Assembly: GCA_023457615.1 (NCBI GenBank)
Contig: JAEWKY010000334.1
Coordinates: forward strand, 1-9,917
Length of the DNA stretch: 9,917 nt
Reading direction: 5' to 3'
Origin: Actinomycetes bacterium
Lineage (GTDB): Bacteria > Actinomycetota > Actinomycetes > Actinomycetales > Microbacteriaceae
The notes beneath the pieces were generated by a model, which was given only the letters and a program-made list of their open reading frames with translations, did not search any database and was not told where the DNA came from. Position numbers and translations under genes: made by a program. This document shows, in pieces, positions 1 to 6,148 of this stretch; the first letter of the stretch is position 1; the number at the start of each line of letters is the position of its first letter.

Positions 1-48
1 CCCCCTCCTGGGGAGCCCCGACCTGGGCTGGATCGTGAGAGGTCACGC
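1..48. other. Non-coding left edge, downstream of the binding-protein gene
   Basis: This is the 3' flank of the minus-strand binding-protein gene. It is C/G-rich and holds only very short self-complementary words (CCCC-TCCT-GGGG at 2-13). These are too small, and lack a T-run on the transcribed side, for me to call a terminator. Transport partners of the binding protein, if co-transcribed, would lie beyond this edge. Confidence 0.4.
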
Positions 49-954
49 TCAGTCCAGCTGGTCCGCGCTGGTGTAGAGCTCCGACTCCTCGATGGCGCCC
101 GCCTCGACGCCGAAGGCCTCGAGGTTCTCGAGGTAGGCGCCGCTCGCGATGAGGCTGTTCATCGCGGCGACGAACGCGGGGCCGTACGGCGAGTCCTTCG
201 CGAGCGCCAGCCCCCACAGGCTCGGGTCGTAGTTGACGTCGAGGGCCTCCATGACCCCGCCCGACTGCGCGGCCTGGTACACCGAGGGCGCGAGGTCGTT
301 CATGGTCGCCTCGACGCGTCCGGAGGTCAGCGCGAGCACGGCGTCGGCCGCCGTCGGGAAGGTCGAGACCTCGATCGCCGGCTCGCCGTCGGCCTCGCAC
401 TGGGCCTGGAACTCCGGCATGTAGACATCGGCGTAGACGGATCCGATCTGCACGGCGACCTTGTGGCCGCACATCGTCTCCAGGCCGATGCCGGTCGGGT
501 TCCCGGCGGCGACGAGCAGCGACGTGCCGCCGAGGTAGTCGCTCACGAAGTCGACCGACTCGAGGCGGTCGGGGGTGATGCTCATCGCCATCGCCGCGCC
601 GTCGGTCTTGCCCGACTCCATCGCGGGGATCACCGCGTCGAACTTGATGTCGTCGATGACGATCGTGACGCCGAGCACCTCGCCGAGGAGGTAGACCTGC
701 TCCACCTGGGCGCCGGTGACCGTGCCGTCCGCCTTGGCGTCGAGGAACGGCGGGTAGCCGGGACCGGAGGCGATGTGGATCTCGGTCGTGCCCTCGGGCA
801 GCAGATCCGCGGCGGCCTGGTCGAAGAGGGCGCTGGGGCCGCCCTCGCCCTCGGGCGCGGCGGCGGGGGCGGCGCAGCCGGCGAGGACGACGGCGGCGAG
901 GGCGGTGCCCGAGATCAGGACGGCCCGGGAGAGACGGGGGGTGCGGTTCGACAT
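49..954 (-). CDS. ABC transporter substrate-binding lipoprotein, family 3 (amino-acid type)
   Basis: This is the extracytoplasmic receptor of an amino-acid-type ABC importer, 301 residues, the usual size. It begins with a lipoprotein signal peptide: basic residues to about 10, a hydrophobic stretch 11-25, and lipobox L24-A25-G26-C27, so Cys27 should be lipidated. The ligand-binding module spans about residues 56-285 and shows family-3 marks: a GYPPF segment near 66-70, a FDAVIPAMESGKTD segment at 105-118, the T127-x-x-R130 segment before VDF, and Cys162/Cys186, placed as a probable disulfide. The ATG at 954 is supported by GAAAGGAAG, 6 nt upstream. Permease and ATPase genes are absent here and would lie to the left. 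The gene is divergent from the IclR-type regulator, a likely controller. Where many relatives have an Asp after the GxxxG turn, this one has GAQVEQV, so the ligand may not be an ordinary amino acid. The family is certain; the ligand is unknown. Confidence 0.93.
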   Translation of the reverse strand: MSNRTPRLSRAVLISGTALAAVVLAGCAAPAAAPEGEGGPSALFDQAAADLLPEGTTEIHIASGPGYPPFLDAKADGTVTGAQVEQVYLLGEVLGVTIVIDDIKFDAVIPAMESGKTDGAAMAMSITPDRLESVDFVSDYLGGTSLLVAAGNPTGIGLETMCGHKVAVQIGSVYADVYMPEFQAQCEADGEPAIEVSTFPTAADAVLALTSGRVEATMNDLAPSVYQAAQSGGVMEALDVNYDPSLWGLALAKDSPYGPAFVAAMNSLIASGAYLENLEAFGVEAGAIEESELYTSADQLD

Positions 955-1154
955 CTGTGACTTCCTTTCAACGTGCGAAGGGCGGGGAGGGGAGCGCGCT
1001 GAGGTGCCTTCGAGTGCGCCTTCGTGGGGCGGCGATCACCGGCACCGAGGTGAGTGCGGCCACTTTAGGAAGACGGCATTCCGCGCCCGTTACACTTCGC
1101 GTGGGGCGCAAAGGTCGCTCCGAAGGATTGAGCTTTCTGCAGTGGGAGGCGCGC
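955..1154. promoter_or_regulatory. Divergent promoter region between binding-protein and IclR-type genes
   Basis: This 200-nt spacer separates two genes read away from each other, so it must hold both promoters. On the plus strand TACACT at 1091-1096 resembles a -10 hexamer, but I see no convincing -35 at normal spacing. A short inverted repeat, GGAA-N7-TTCC at 1068-1082, lies just upstream and resembles the palindromic sites IclR proteins often bind. It could serve as an operator for autoregulation and control of the transporter. Both assignments are inference. Confidence 0.4.
1144..1149 (+). promoter_or_regulatory. Shine-Dalgarno GGGAGG that fixes the regulator start
   Basis: GGGAGG lies 5 nt before the GTG at 1155. 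The reading frame is open far upstream, to about 957, but the upstream residues have no resemblance to the family and would run through the divergent promoter. This site is the reason for choosing 1155. Confidence 0.7.
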
Positions 1155-2015
1155 GTGGCGGGTCGTGTGGGCGCCGTGCTCGAGGCCGTGCGGGTGGTCG
1201 CCGATCGCCCCGACCCGACCGCGCCGCTCGGCGTCGGGGAGATCGCGCGCACGCTCGGCCGCAGCCTCAGCGCGACGTCGCGGATGTGCGCCGAGCTCGA
1301 GCGGCTCGACCTCCTCGAGCGGGCCGAGACCTACGGCGCGTACCGTCTCGGAGCGGGAGCCGTCGCGCTGTCCGGCCGCGCCGCGGCTCCCCTCGCCCGC
1401 ACGATGCGCTACGCCCTCACGCTCGCGGCGCAGCAGACGGGCGAGACGGCGCTCCTCGCGACGCCCTCGCCCTCGGGAGTCGTCGTGACGGCGGCGGTCG
1501 AGTCGCTGTGGACGCTGCACTCCCCCGCCGAGGTGGGCGAGCGTGTGGCGGATCCCCGCAGCGCGATCGCCCGCGCCGCCGATCCGCTGACCCACGCCGA
1601 CGAGGAGGGTCTCGTCGAGTCGACGATCGGCATGAGCGTCGAGATCGCCTCGACCGTGACGGCGCCCACGGGCGACTGCATCGCCGTGCTCGCGGTGCGG
1701 CTGCCCGTCAACCGGCGGGAGCAGAACGGGGTGCGGGCGCGGCGTGCCGTCGTGGCCGCACGCCGCACCCTCGAGACCGCCCTGGAGCAGTGGCTGACCG
1801 CCCCGCCGACGGCCGCACCCGGCATCGATCCGGCGCGTCCGACGGGCGTGGAGGCCGCCTGCGCCTCCTCCACCATCTCGCCGACCGCGCCGACACCGTC
1901 GCGGGAGCCGCCGCGGCGACCGGCCTGCGAGTCGACCGTGCCCAACGTCTGCTCGACGGATGCCGCGAGGCCGGGCTGGTCGTCGCGGGCGCCGACGGGG
2001 GGCTGCTGCAGGTGA
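1155..2015 (+). CDS. IclR-type transcriptional regulator, first module (frame-broken tandem regulator)
   Basis: This is the first of two tandem IclR-like modules. From the GTG at 1155, residues 1-55 form a winged helix-turn-helix: L25-GVGEIARTLG, then SLSATSRMCAELERLDLLER at 38-57, then a GAYRLG wing. Residues about 80-214 form a shortened effector-binding domain ending in ARRTLETALEQWL. A normal IclR protein has about 250 residues, so this module is compact, with the middle of its effector domain trimmed. Real coding in this frame ends near 1800-1848. From there to the stop at 2013-2015 the translation (residues about 232-286) is Ser/Pro/Arg-rich and resembles nothing. Meanwhile a second IclR module runs in the frame one base back. 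I read this as a single-base loss in a gene spanning 1155-2557 (467 residues if repaired). The gene is divergent from the solute-binding gene, the likely target. Confidence 0.75.
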   Translation: MAGRVGAVLEAVRVVADRPDPTAPLGVGEIARTLGRSLSATSRMCAELERLDLLERAETYGAYRLGAGAVALSGRAAAPLARTMRYALTLAAQQTGETALLATPSPSGVVVTAAVESLWTLHSPAEVGERVADPRSAIARAADPLTHADEEGLVESTIGMSVEIASTVTAPTGDCIAVLAVRLPVNRREQNGVRARRAVVAARRTLETALEQWLTAPPTAAPGIDPARPTGVEAACASSTISPTAPTPSREPPRRPACESTVPNVCSTDAARPGWSSRAPTGGCCR

Positions 2016-2557
2016 GCTGGTCCGTGCACGGCTGGTACCGCGCGGCGGGCATCCCGACCATGATCGCCCGGGGCAAGCCGCTCGTGGCGGAGGCGGCCCA
2101 CCGCACGCTCACCTGCGGCTTCATCACGGTGCTGAAGGGGATGCGCAGCTTCACGATCGTCGAGGAGCTCGAGATGGCGGGCGAGGGCCTCAAGATGGCG
2201 TCCTGGCTCGGCCGGGCGCATCCCATGATCGGCTCGGACGGCGGGCCAGCGCTCGTCATGGACTTCACGCCCGACGAGCTCACGGTGCTGTTCCCGGCGC
2301 GCAACACCGCGCAGGAGCTCAGCATGTTCCTCGATCGCGTGCGCCGCACCGTGCGCGACGACGTGCTCTCGATGGAGGCGTTCGAGGACGCGGGGATCGT
2401 GTCCATCTCGGCCCCCGTCCGCGACGCGAGCGGCACGGTGGCGGGCGCCGTCTGCCTCGTCGGCACGACCGCGTACATGTACGCCCGGCTCCCCGAGTTC
2501 GAGGCCGAGGCCCGGGCCCTCGCCGCGCGCGTCTCGCGCGAGCTCCTCCCCCGCTAG
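1790..2557 (+). CDS. IclR-type transcriptional regulator, second module (frame-shifted relative to the first)
   Basis: From about 1847 to the TAG at 2555-2557 this frame encodes a second, complete IclR unit. A helix-turn-helix reads LRLLHHLADRADTVAGAAAA followed by TGLRVDRAQRLLDGCREAGL, then a short wing and a full effector domain. That domain contains GRAHPMIGSDGGPALVMDF, the counterpart of the family's PLHATALGKA segment, and DAGIVSISAPVRDASG with VAGAVCLVG near the end, both classical IclR effector segments. The only in-frame start before the helix-turn-helix is a GTG at 1790, whose GGAG is only 2 nt away. It lies inside module one, so independent initiation looks poor. The stop overlaps that of the convergent hydrolase. 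The simplest view is the C-terminal half of a tandem regulator separated by a frameshift. A separate translationally coupled gene is the alternative. Confidence 0.7.
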   Translation: MADRPADGRTRHRSGASDGRGGRLRLLHHLADRADTVAGAAAATGLRVDRAQRLLDGCREAGLVVAGADGGLLQVSWSVHGWYRAAGIPTMIARGKPLVAEAAHRTLTCGFITVLKGMRSFTIVEELEMAGEGLKMASWLGRAHPMIGSDGGPALVMDFTPDELTVLFPARNTAQELSMFLDRVRRTVRDDVLSMEAFEDAGIVSISAPVRDASGTVAGAVCLVGTTAYMYARLPEFEAEARALAARVSRELLPR

Positions 2558-3387
2558 CCCGCGCGGCGGGCGGTGCGCACGATGCCCGCGACGAGCTCCG
2601 GCCACAGCTCCCACGGGATGAGGTGCCCCATCCCCGGATGCACCTGCAGCTCGGCATCCGGCATCGCCTGCGCGATCGCGACGGCCGCGCTCCAGCTCAG
2701 CACGGGGTCGTGCCGGCCGTGGAAGACGAACGTCGGCACGGTGACGGTGGACAGCACCGGGAGGCGGTCCTCGGCGCGCAGCAGCGCCGCCCACTGCCGG
2801 GTGAAGCCGTCGGGGAAGTAGCCGCGCTCGTAGGCCTCGACCGCCTTCTCGCGATGCCAGGCGAGCTGCGGGTCGTACGGGCCGTGCGGAGCGTCGTGGC
2901 GCGCGTAGTCCTCCGCGAAGCCCACGAGCTGCTCGAGCTCGAACCGCGGCGCGGGGGCGAGCACGGGGATGTCGTGCAGCACCCAGTCGCCGGGGCCCGG
3001 GATCGTCGAGAGCAGCCCGAGGCTCAGCACGCGCTCGGGATGATCGAGCGCGAGCCGCTGGCCGATGATGCCGCCCATCGAGTGGCCGACGACGTGGGCC
3101 GCCGCGACGCCGAGGGCGTCGAGCACGCGCACGACGTCGTCCGCCATCTCCGAGACGCCGTAGCCGCCGTCGACGTCCCCGTCGCCGCCCGTCTTCGTCG
3201 AGAGCCCCACGTCGCGGTTGTCGAAGCGCACGACGCGGAACCCCTCGGCGACCAGCAGCGCCAGGAAGTCCTCGTGCCACGAGATCAGCTGCGCCCCGCC
3301 GCCCGAGACGAGCACGACGAGCGGATGCGCGGCATCCCCCACCACCTCGTAGTTGATGTCGATGCCGTCGGAGCTCGCGAGGGGCAC
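2554..3387 (-). CDS. Alpha/beta hydrolase (esterase/lactonase-like)
   Basis: This is a 277-residue serine hydrolase of the alpha/beta-hydrolase fold, a normal single-domain length, with no signal peptide, so cytoplasmic. The oxyanion-hole region is SGGGAQ near 28-33 and the strand-4 segment is RFDNRDVGLS at 54-63. The nucleophile elbow G101-H-S103-M-G105 gives Ser103, with Asp227 in HGRHDPV and His255 in GMGHLIP completing a clear triad. The RFDNRDxGLS and GMGH-x-xP wording resembles the aclacinomycin methylesterase RdmC group. That would fit carboxyl-ester or lactone hydrolysis, but the substrate cannot be read from sequence. The GTG start at 3387 is preceded by AGGAGG with 7-nt spacing; longer in-frame extensions to 3717 merely run through the cupin gene. 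It is the last gene of the ocd-cupin-hydrolase operon, starting 2 nt after the cupin stop. Its own stop overlaps the convergent regulator's stop. Confidence 0.92.
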   Translation of the reverse strand: MPLASSDGIDINYEVVGDAAHPLVVLVSGGGAQLISWHEDFLALLVAEGFRVVRFDNRDVGLSTKTGGDGDVDGGYGVSEMADDVVRVLDALGVAAAHVVGHSMGGIIGQRLALDHPERVLSLGLLSTIPGPGDWVLHDIPVLAPAPRFELEQLVGFAEDYARHDAPHGPYDPQLAWHREKAVEAYERGYFPDGFTRQWAALLRAEDRLPVLSTVTVPTFVFHGRHDPVLSWSAAVAIAQAMPDAELQVHPGMGHLIPWELWPELVAGIVRTARRAG

Positions 3388-3389
3388 GA

Positions 3390-3791
3390 TCAGACCTCCT
3401 GGGGTCGGTAGAGGGGGTTGCCCGAGGGAGGGCCGAAGAGCAGCACGACCTCGGCGGGGGCGTCGGACTCGTTCCGCACGCCGTGCGGCACGCCTTCGGG
3501 CACGTACACGGCGTCGCCCGGGCGCAGCGTCGCGCGCTCGTCGCCGACGGTCATCACGACCTCGCCCGCGACGCACAGGTAGAGCTCGTCCTCGGAGTCG
3601 ACCGAGCAGCTGCCGGGGTCGCCCTCGAGGTGGAAGTGCTCGCCCTCCGACGCCCCGGGCTCGAGGTGGTAGAGCATGACCGAGGTCTCGAGCTTCGTGC
3701 GGTCGCGGAAGTACCACTCGATGCCGACGCTGCCGTCACCGCGGTAGAGCGACCAGTCGTGGTGCTCGTCCCCGCGGCGCTGCAGCAGCAT
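3390..3791 (-). CDS. Small single-domain cupin protein
   Basis: This 133-residue protein is one cupin beta-barrel. The first cupin motif is H52-x-H54 followed, after an unusually long loop, by SEDELYLCVAGEV (Glu69, Gly76). The second is RPGDAVYVPEGVPHGVRN, giving His103. His52, His54, Glu69 and His103 are the expected metal ligands, although the His-to-Glu gap is about ten residues longer than in the textbook motif and contains a Cys. Such small cupins may be isomerases, dioxygenases, lyases or sugar/acid-binding proteins, so no reaction can be assigned. The ATG at 3791 comes 2 nt after the ocd stop, with GGAG inside the end of ocd serving as ribosome binding site. Its stop lies 2 nt before the hydrolase GTG. 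This tight packing implies it works with ocd and the hydrolase in one pathway. Confidence 0.9.
   Translation of the reverse strand: MLLQRRGDEHHDWSLYRGDGSVGIEWYFRDRTKLETSVMLYHLEPGASEGEHFHLEGDPGSCSVDSEDELYLCVAGEVVMTVGDERATLRPGDAVYVPEGVPHGVRNESDAPAEVVLLFGPPSGNPLYRPQEV
3395..3400 (-). promoter_or_regulatory. Shine-Dalgarno AGGAGG of the hydrolase gene, inside the cupin 3' end
   Basis: On the minus strand AGGAGG sits 7 nt before the GTG at 3387 and within the last codons of the cupin gene. It rules out the longer upstream starts open in the hydrolase frame and shows translational coupling between the two genes. Confidence 0.8.
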
Positions 3792-3793
3792 CG

Positions 3794-4822
3794 TCACTCC
3801 GCCGGGACCGGGCTCATCGCGAAGCCGAAGAGATCCTTCGGGTTCTCGGGCTCGGCGACGAGGTCGATCTGGGTGACGAGGTCGGTGCCGGCAGTGTCGT
3901 CGCGCACGTAGCGCAGCGCCGAGAAGTCCTCGATCGCGAAGCCGACCGAGTCGAAGATCGTGATCGCGTCGGGGCTCGTGCGACCCGGGCGCCTGCCCGC
4001 GAACACCTCCCACAGCTCGACGACGGGGAAGTCCTCGGGTTTGCGCTGGATCTCGCCCTCGATGCGCGTCTGCGGCGGGTACTCGACGAACACCTCGCCG
4101 CGATCGAGGATGCGCGGGTCGAGCTCCGTCTTGCCGGGGCAGTCGCCGCCGATCGCGTTCAGGTGCATCCCCGGCTTCACGTCGTCGTCGCGCAGCACGA
4201 TCGCGTTCGCCTTGTCGGCCGTGCACGTCGTCACGACGTCGGCGCCGCGGGTCGCGTCGTGGGCGTCCCGGGCGACGGTGACGTCGAAGCCCAGCGGCTC
4301 GAGGTTGCGCACGCACTTGGCGATCGCCTCGGGGTCGGTGTCCCAGACCCGCAGCGACGAGATGCCGACGACCTCGCGGAAGGCGAGCGCCTGGAACTCC
4401 GACTGGCTGCCGGCGCCGATGAGCGCCATCGTGCGGGAGTCGGGTCGGGCGAGCTCCCGCGCGACGGCGGCCGAGGTGGCGGCCGTGCGGAGGGCGGTGA
4501 GCACCGTCATCTCCGAGACGAAGACCGGGTAGCCGTTGTGCACGTCGGCCAGCATCCCGAACGCCGTGACCGTCGAGTAACCGCGCAACGGGTTGAACGG
4601 GTGGCCGTTGACGTACTTGAAGGCGTAGGCGTCGGGGTCGCTGATCGGCATGAGCTCGATCACGCCGAACGGGGTGTGGTTGGCGACGCGCTCCTTCTTG
4701 TCGAAGGACTGCCAGCGGCGGAAGTCCTCCGCGATGTAGTCGGCGAGGCCGCGCAAGATGGGGGCCGTGCCCCGCTCGGCGATCCAGCGCGTCATGTCGC
4801 GCACGCCCACGAAAGCGGTCAT
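3794..4822 (-). CDS. ocd: Ornithine cyclodeaminase (OCD/mu-crystallin family)
   Basis: This 342-residue cytoplasmic protein closely follows the Pseudomonas putida type of ornithine cyclodeaminase, which converts L-ornithine to L-proline and ammonia using bound NAD+. A nucleotide-binding Rossmann motif, IGAGSQSEFQALAF, lies at 135-148. The active-site wording is conserved: ERVANHT with Arg45, AFKY with Lys69, LRTAATSAAV with Arg112, and LNAIGGDCPGKTEL with Asp227. As I recall the P. putida structure, its key residues are Arg45, Lys69, Arg112 and Asp228, nearly the same numbering. C-terminal blocks FVEYPPQTRIEGEIQ, FDSVGFAIEDF and PKDLFGFA also match that branch rather than the alanine dehydrogenase or ketimine reductase branches. 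The gene heads a three-gene operon (cupin, hydrolase) and is divergent from a flavin oxidase. No clear Shine-Dalgarno precedes the ATG; see the leaderless-start finding. The family is certain, and ornithine as substrate is likely. Confidence 0.93.
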   Translation of the reverse strand: MTAFVGVRDMTRWIAERGTAPILRGLADYIAEDFRRWQSFDKKERVANHTPFGVIELMPISDPDAYAFKYVNGHPFNPLRGYSTVTAFGMLADVHNGYPVFVSEMTVLTALRTAATSAAVARELARPDSRTMALIGAGSQSEFQALAFREVVGISSLRVWDTDPEAIAKCVRNLEPLGFDVTVARDAHDATRGADVVTTCTADKANAIVLRDDDVKPGMHLNAIGGDCPGKTELDPRILDRGEVFVEYPPQTRIEGEIQRKPEDFPVVELWEVFAGRRPGRTSPDAITIFDSVGFAIEDFSALRYVRDDTAGTDLVTQIDLVAEPENPKDLFGFAMSPVPAE

Positions 4823-4941
4823 GGTCCCCAGGATCGCCGATGCCGGCGCCGGCTCGCTATGGATGATCGACCCATGTCCCGGCCGTTCACGTGGTGCTCC
4901 GACGACTCACCCGCGCCCCGGGCAGCCCCTACGGTGGCGGG
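4823..4941. promoter_or_regulatory. Divergent promoter region between ocd and the flavin oxidase
   Basis: This 119-nt spacer must drive both ocd (minus) and the oxidase (plus). It contains a perfect 12-bp palindrome, GCCGGCGCCGGC at 4842-4853, about 20 nt upstream of the ocd start. That could be an operator, but a GC-only palindrome can also arise from base composition. On the minus strand GATCCT (4830-4835) stands 7 nt before the ocd ATG. Confidence 0.4.
4930..4935 (+). promoter_or_regulatory. Possible -10 hexamer of a leaderless oxidase transcript
   Basis: TACGGT fits the actinobacterial TANNNT -10 pattern and ends 6 nt before the GTG at 4942, so transcription would begin at or next to the start codon. 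No purine-rich ribosome site is present between them. No good -35 is visible, which keeps confidence low. Confidence 0.35.
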
Positions 4942-6048
4942 GTGACGCAACGCGTGGATGTCGTGGTGATCGGGGCGGGCGCGATGGGGTCCGCGGCGGC
5001 GTGGCAGGTCGCCCGGTCGGGCCGATCCGTCGTCGTGCTCGAGCGCTTCACCCCCGGCCACCTCGTCGGCGCCTCGCACGGCGCGACCCGCAACATCTCC
5101 GCCGCGTACCCGAGCGACACCTATCAGGGACTGCTCGCCGACGTGCGCCGGCTCTGGGCGGAGCTCGAGGAGGCCTCGGGCACCCGGCTCGTGGACTGGG
5201 TCGGGCTCGTGCAGCACGGCGTGCAGGAGCCCCTCCACCGGTTGAAGGCCGTCCACGACAAGCACGGCATCCGCAGCGAGTTCCTCGCACCCGAGGAGGC
5301 CGAGGGGCGCTGGCCGGGGCTGCGCTTCGCGGGACCCGTGCTGCACACCCTCGACGCGGGCCGCGTGCGCGCCGCCGAGGCGCTGCGGGTGCTGCGGGAG
5401 CGGGCCGAGGCGGCGGGCGCCGAGTTCCACTACGAGACGCCGGTGCGCGACCTCGACGTCGACGGCGACCGGGTGACGGTCGCGACCGACACCGCCGTCT
5501 ACCACCCGGCACGCGTGATCCTCGCGGCCGGCGCGTGGACGTCGAAGCTCGTCCCGGCCGACGTCCGGCTGCCCGAGCTGCGGGTCACCCAGGAGCAGCC
5601 CGCGCACTTCGCCGAGCTCCCCGGCGAGCGCGACTGGCCGAGCTTCATGCAGACGCCGGAGCCCGGCCTCGCGCGCGACGCCTACTGGTACACCCCGACC
5701 TACGGCATGCTCACGCCCGGCGAGGGGATCAAGGTCGGCTGGCACGGGGTGGGGAAGGTCGTCGACCCGGATGCCCGCGACTACGCGTACGACGAGGCGC
5801 AGATGGATGCCCTCCGCCGCTACGTCGCGGAGTGGATCCCGGGGGCCGATCCCGACCGGTTCACCGCGATCAGCTGCACCTACACGACGACGCCGACGGA
5901 GGACTTCGTGATCGACCGGCGCGGTCCGCTCGTCGTCGGGGCCGGGTTCTCGGGGCACGGGTTCAAGTTCGTGCCGACGATCGGCCGCCTGCTCGCGGAC
6001 CTCGCCGCCGGCGGCGCTCCTCTCCGCGAGTTCGCCCAGCTCTCGTGA
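4942..6048 (+). CDS. FAD-dependent amine oxidase, monomeric sarcosine oxidase / N-methyltryptophan oxidase family
   Basis: This 368-residue flavoenzyme oxidises a secondary or primary amine of an amino acid with O2, releasing H2O2. The N-terminal dinucleotide site is GAGAMG at 11-16 with Glu34 as the ribose ligand. SHGATR (45-50) matches the SHGDTR segment of the family. Lys264 in GIKVGWH corresponds to the oxygen-activating lysine (Lys265 in sarcosine oxidase). Cys312 in SCTYTTTPTEDFVID is the covalent FAD attachment cysteine. GAGFSGHGFKF (333-343) supplies Lys342, a substrate-carboxylate residue. Position 51-53 reads NIS where sarcosine oxidase has a carboxylate-binding Arg, so the substrate may differ. 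The start GTG at 4942 puts the FAD motif at the normal distance; the frame is open upstream to 4891 without similarity. The gene is divergent from ocd, suggesting a joint amine/amino-acid pathway. Confidence 0.92.
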   Translation: MTQRVDVVVIGAGAMGSAAAWQVARSGRSVVVLERFTPGHLVGASHGATRNISAAYPSDTYQGLLADVRRLWAELEEASGTRLVDWVGLVQHGVQEPLHRLKAVHDKHGIRSEFLAPEEAEGRWPGLRFAGPVLHTLDAGRVRAAEALRVLRERAEAAGAEFHYETPVRDLDVDGDRVTVATDTAVYHPARVILAAGAWTSKLVPADVRLPELRVTQEQPAHFAELPGERDWPSFMQTPEPGLARDAYWYTPTYGMLTPGEGIKVGWHGVGKVVDPDARDYAYDEAQMDALRRYVAEWIPGADPDRFTAISCTYTTTPTEDFVIDRRGPLVVGAGFSGHGFKFVPTIGRLLADLAAGGAPLREFAQLS

Positions 6049-6057
6049 CCGCGCCTC

Positions 6058-6148
6058 GAGTGCGTTTCTCCGGAGTTTGGTGTTGCGCTCGCTCTCAGTT
6101 GCCGACGATCTCGGGTTTCGCGATCCGGAACTCCGGAGAAACGCACTC
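6058..6148. repeat. Perfect 20-bp inverted repeat around a 51-nt loop
   Basis: The left arm GAGTGCGTTTCTCCGGAGTT (6058-6077) is exactly complementary to the right arm at 6129-6148. The spacer 6078-6128 is 51 nt with no T-run. The element begins 9 nt after the stop of the flavin oxidase and lies in the gap between two convergent genes. A bidirectional terminator, an RNA-stabilising hairpin or a REP-like mobile repeat are all possible. Chance cannot explain a 20-bp perfect match. Confidence 0.9.

Noticed and set aside
1..31. Terminator for the family-3 binding-protein gene
   Set aside because: The self-complementary words are only four pairs long and no T-run follows on the minus strand.
957..1154. 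Extension of the IclR-type regulator upstream to an ATG at 957
   Set aside because: The frame is open, but the residues have no family similarity, the stretch covers the divergent promoter, and a strong GGGAGG site points to the GTG at 1155.
1790..1850. Programmed ribosomal frameshift between the two IclR modules
   Set aside because: I see no slippery heptamer, no adjacent stop in the first frame and no obvious stimulatory hairpin; a base loss or assembly error explains the frame change more simply.
1409..3280. Very long minus-strand open frame opposite the regulator and through the hydrolase
   Set aside because: Its translation is Arg/Ala/Gly/His-rich low-complexity sequence, typical of the antisense or off frame of GC-rich genes; the true proteins in the other frames have full family signatures.
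4842..4853. GCCGGCGCCGGC palindrome as a firm operator
   Set aside because: It is perfect but made only of G and C in a GC-rich spacer, so chance is a fair explanation; kept only as a note under the promoter region.
1958..5811. Frequent GGATGC / GCATCC words on both strands as a possible uptake or methylation-related signal
   Set aside because: The word recurs more than a dozen times, but mostly inside genes as Asp-Ala codons, and without genome-wide counts this may be codon-context bias only.
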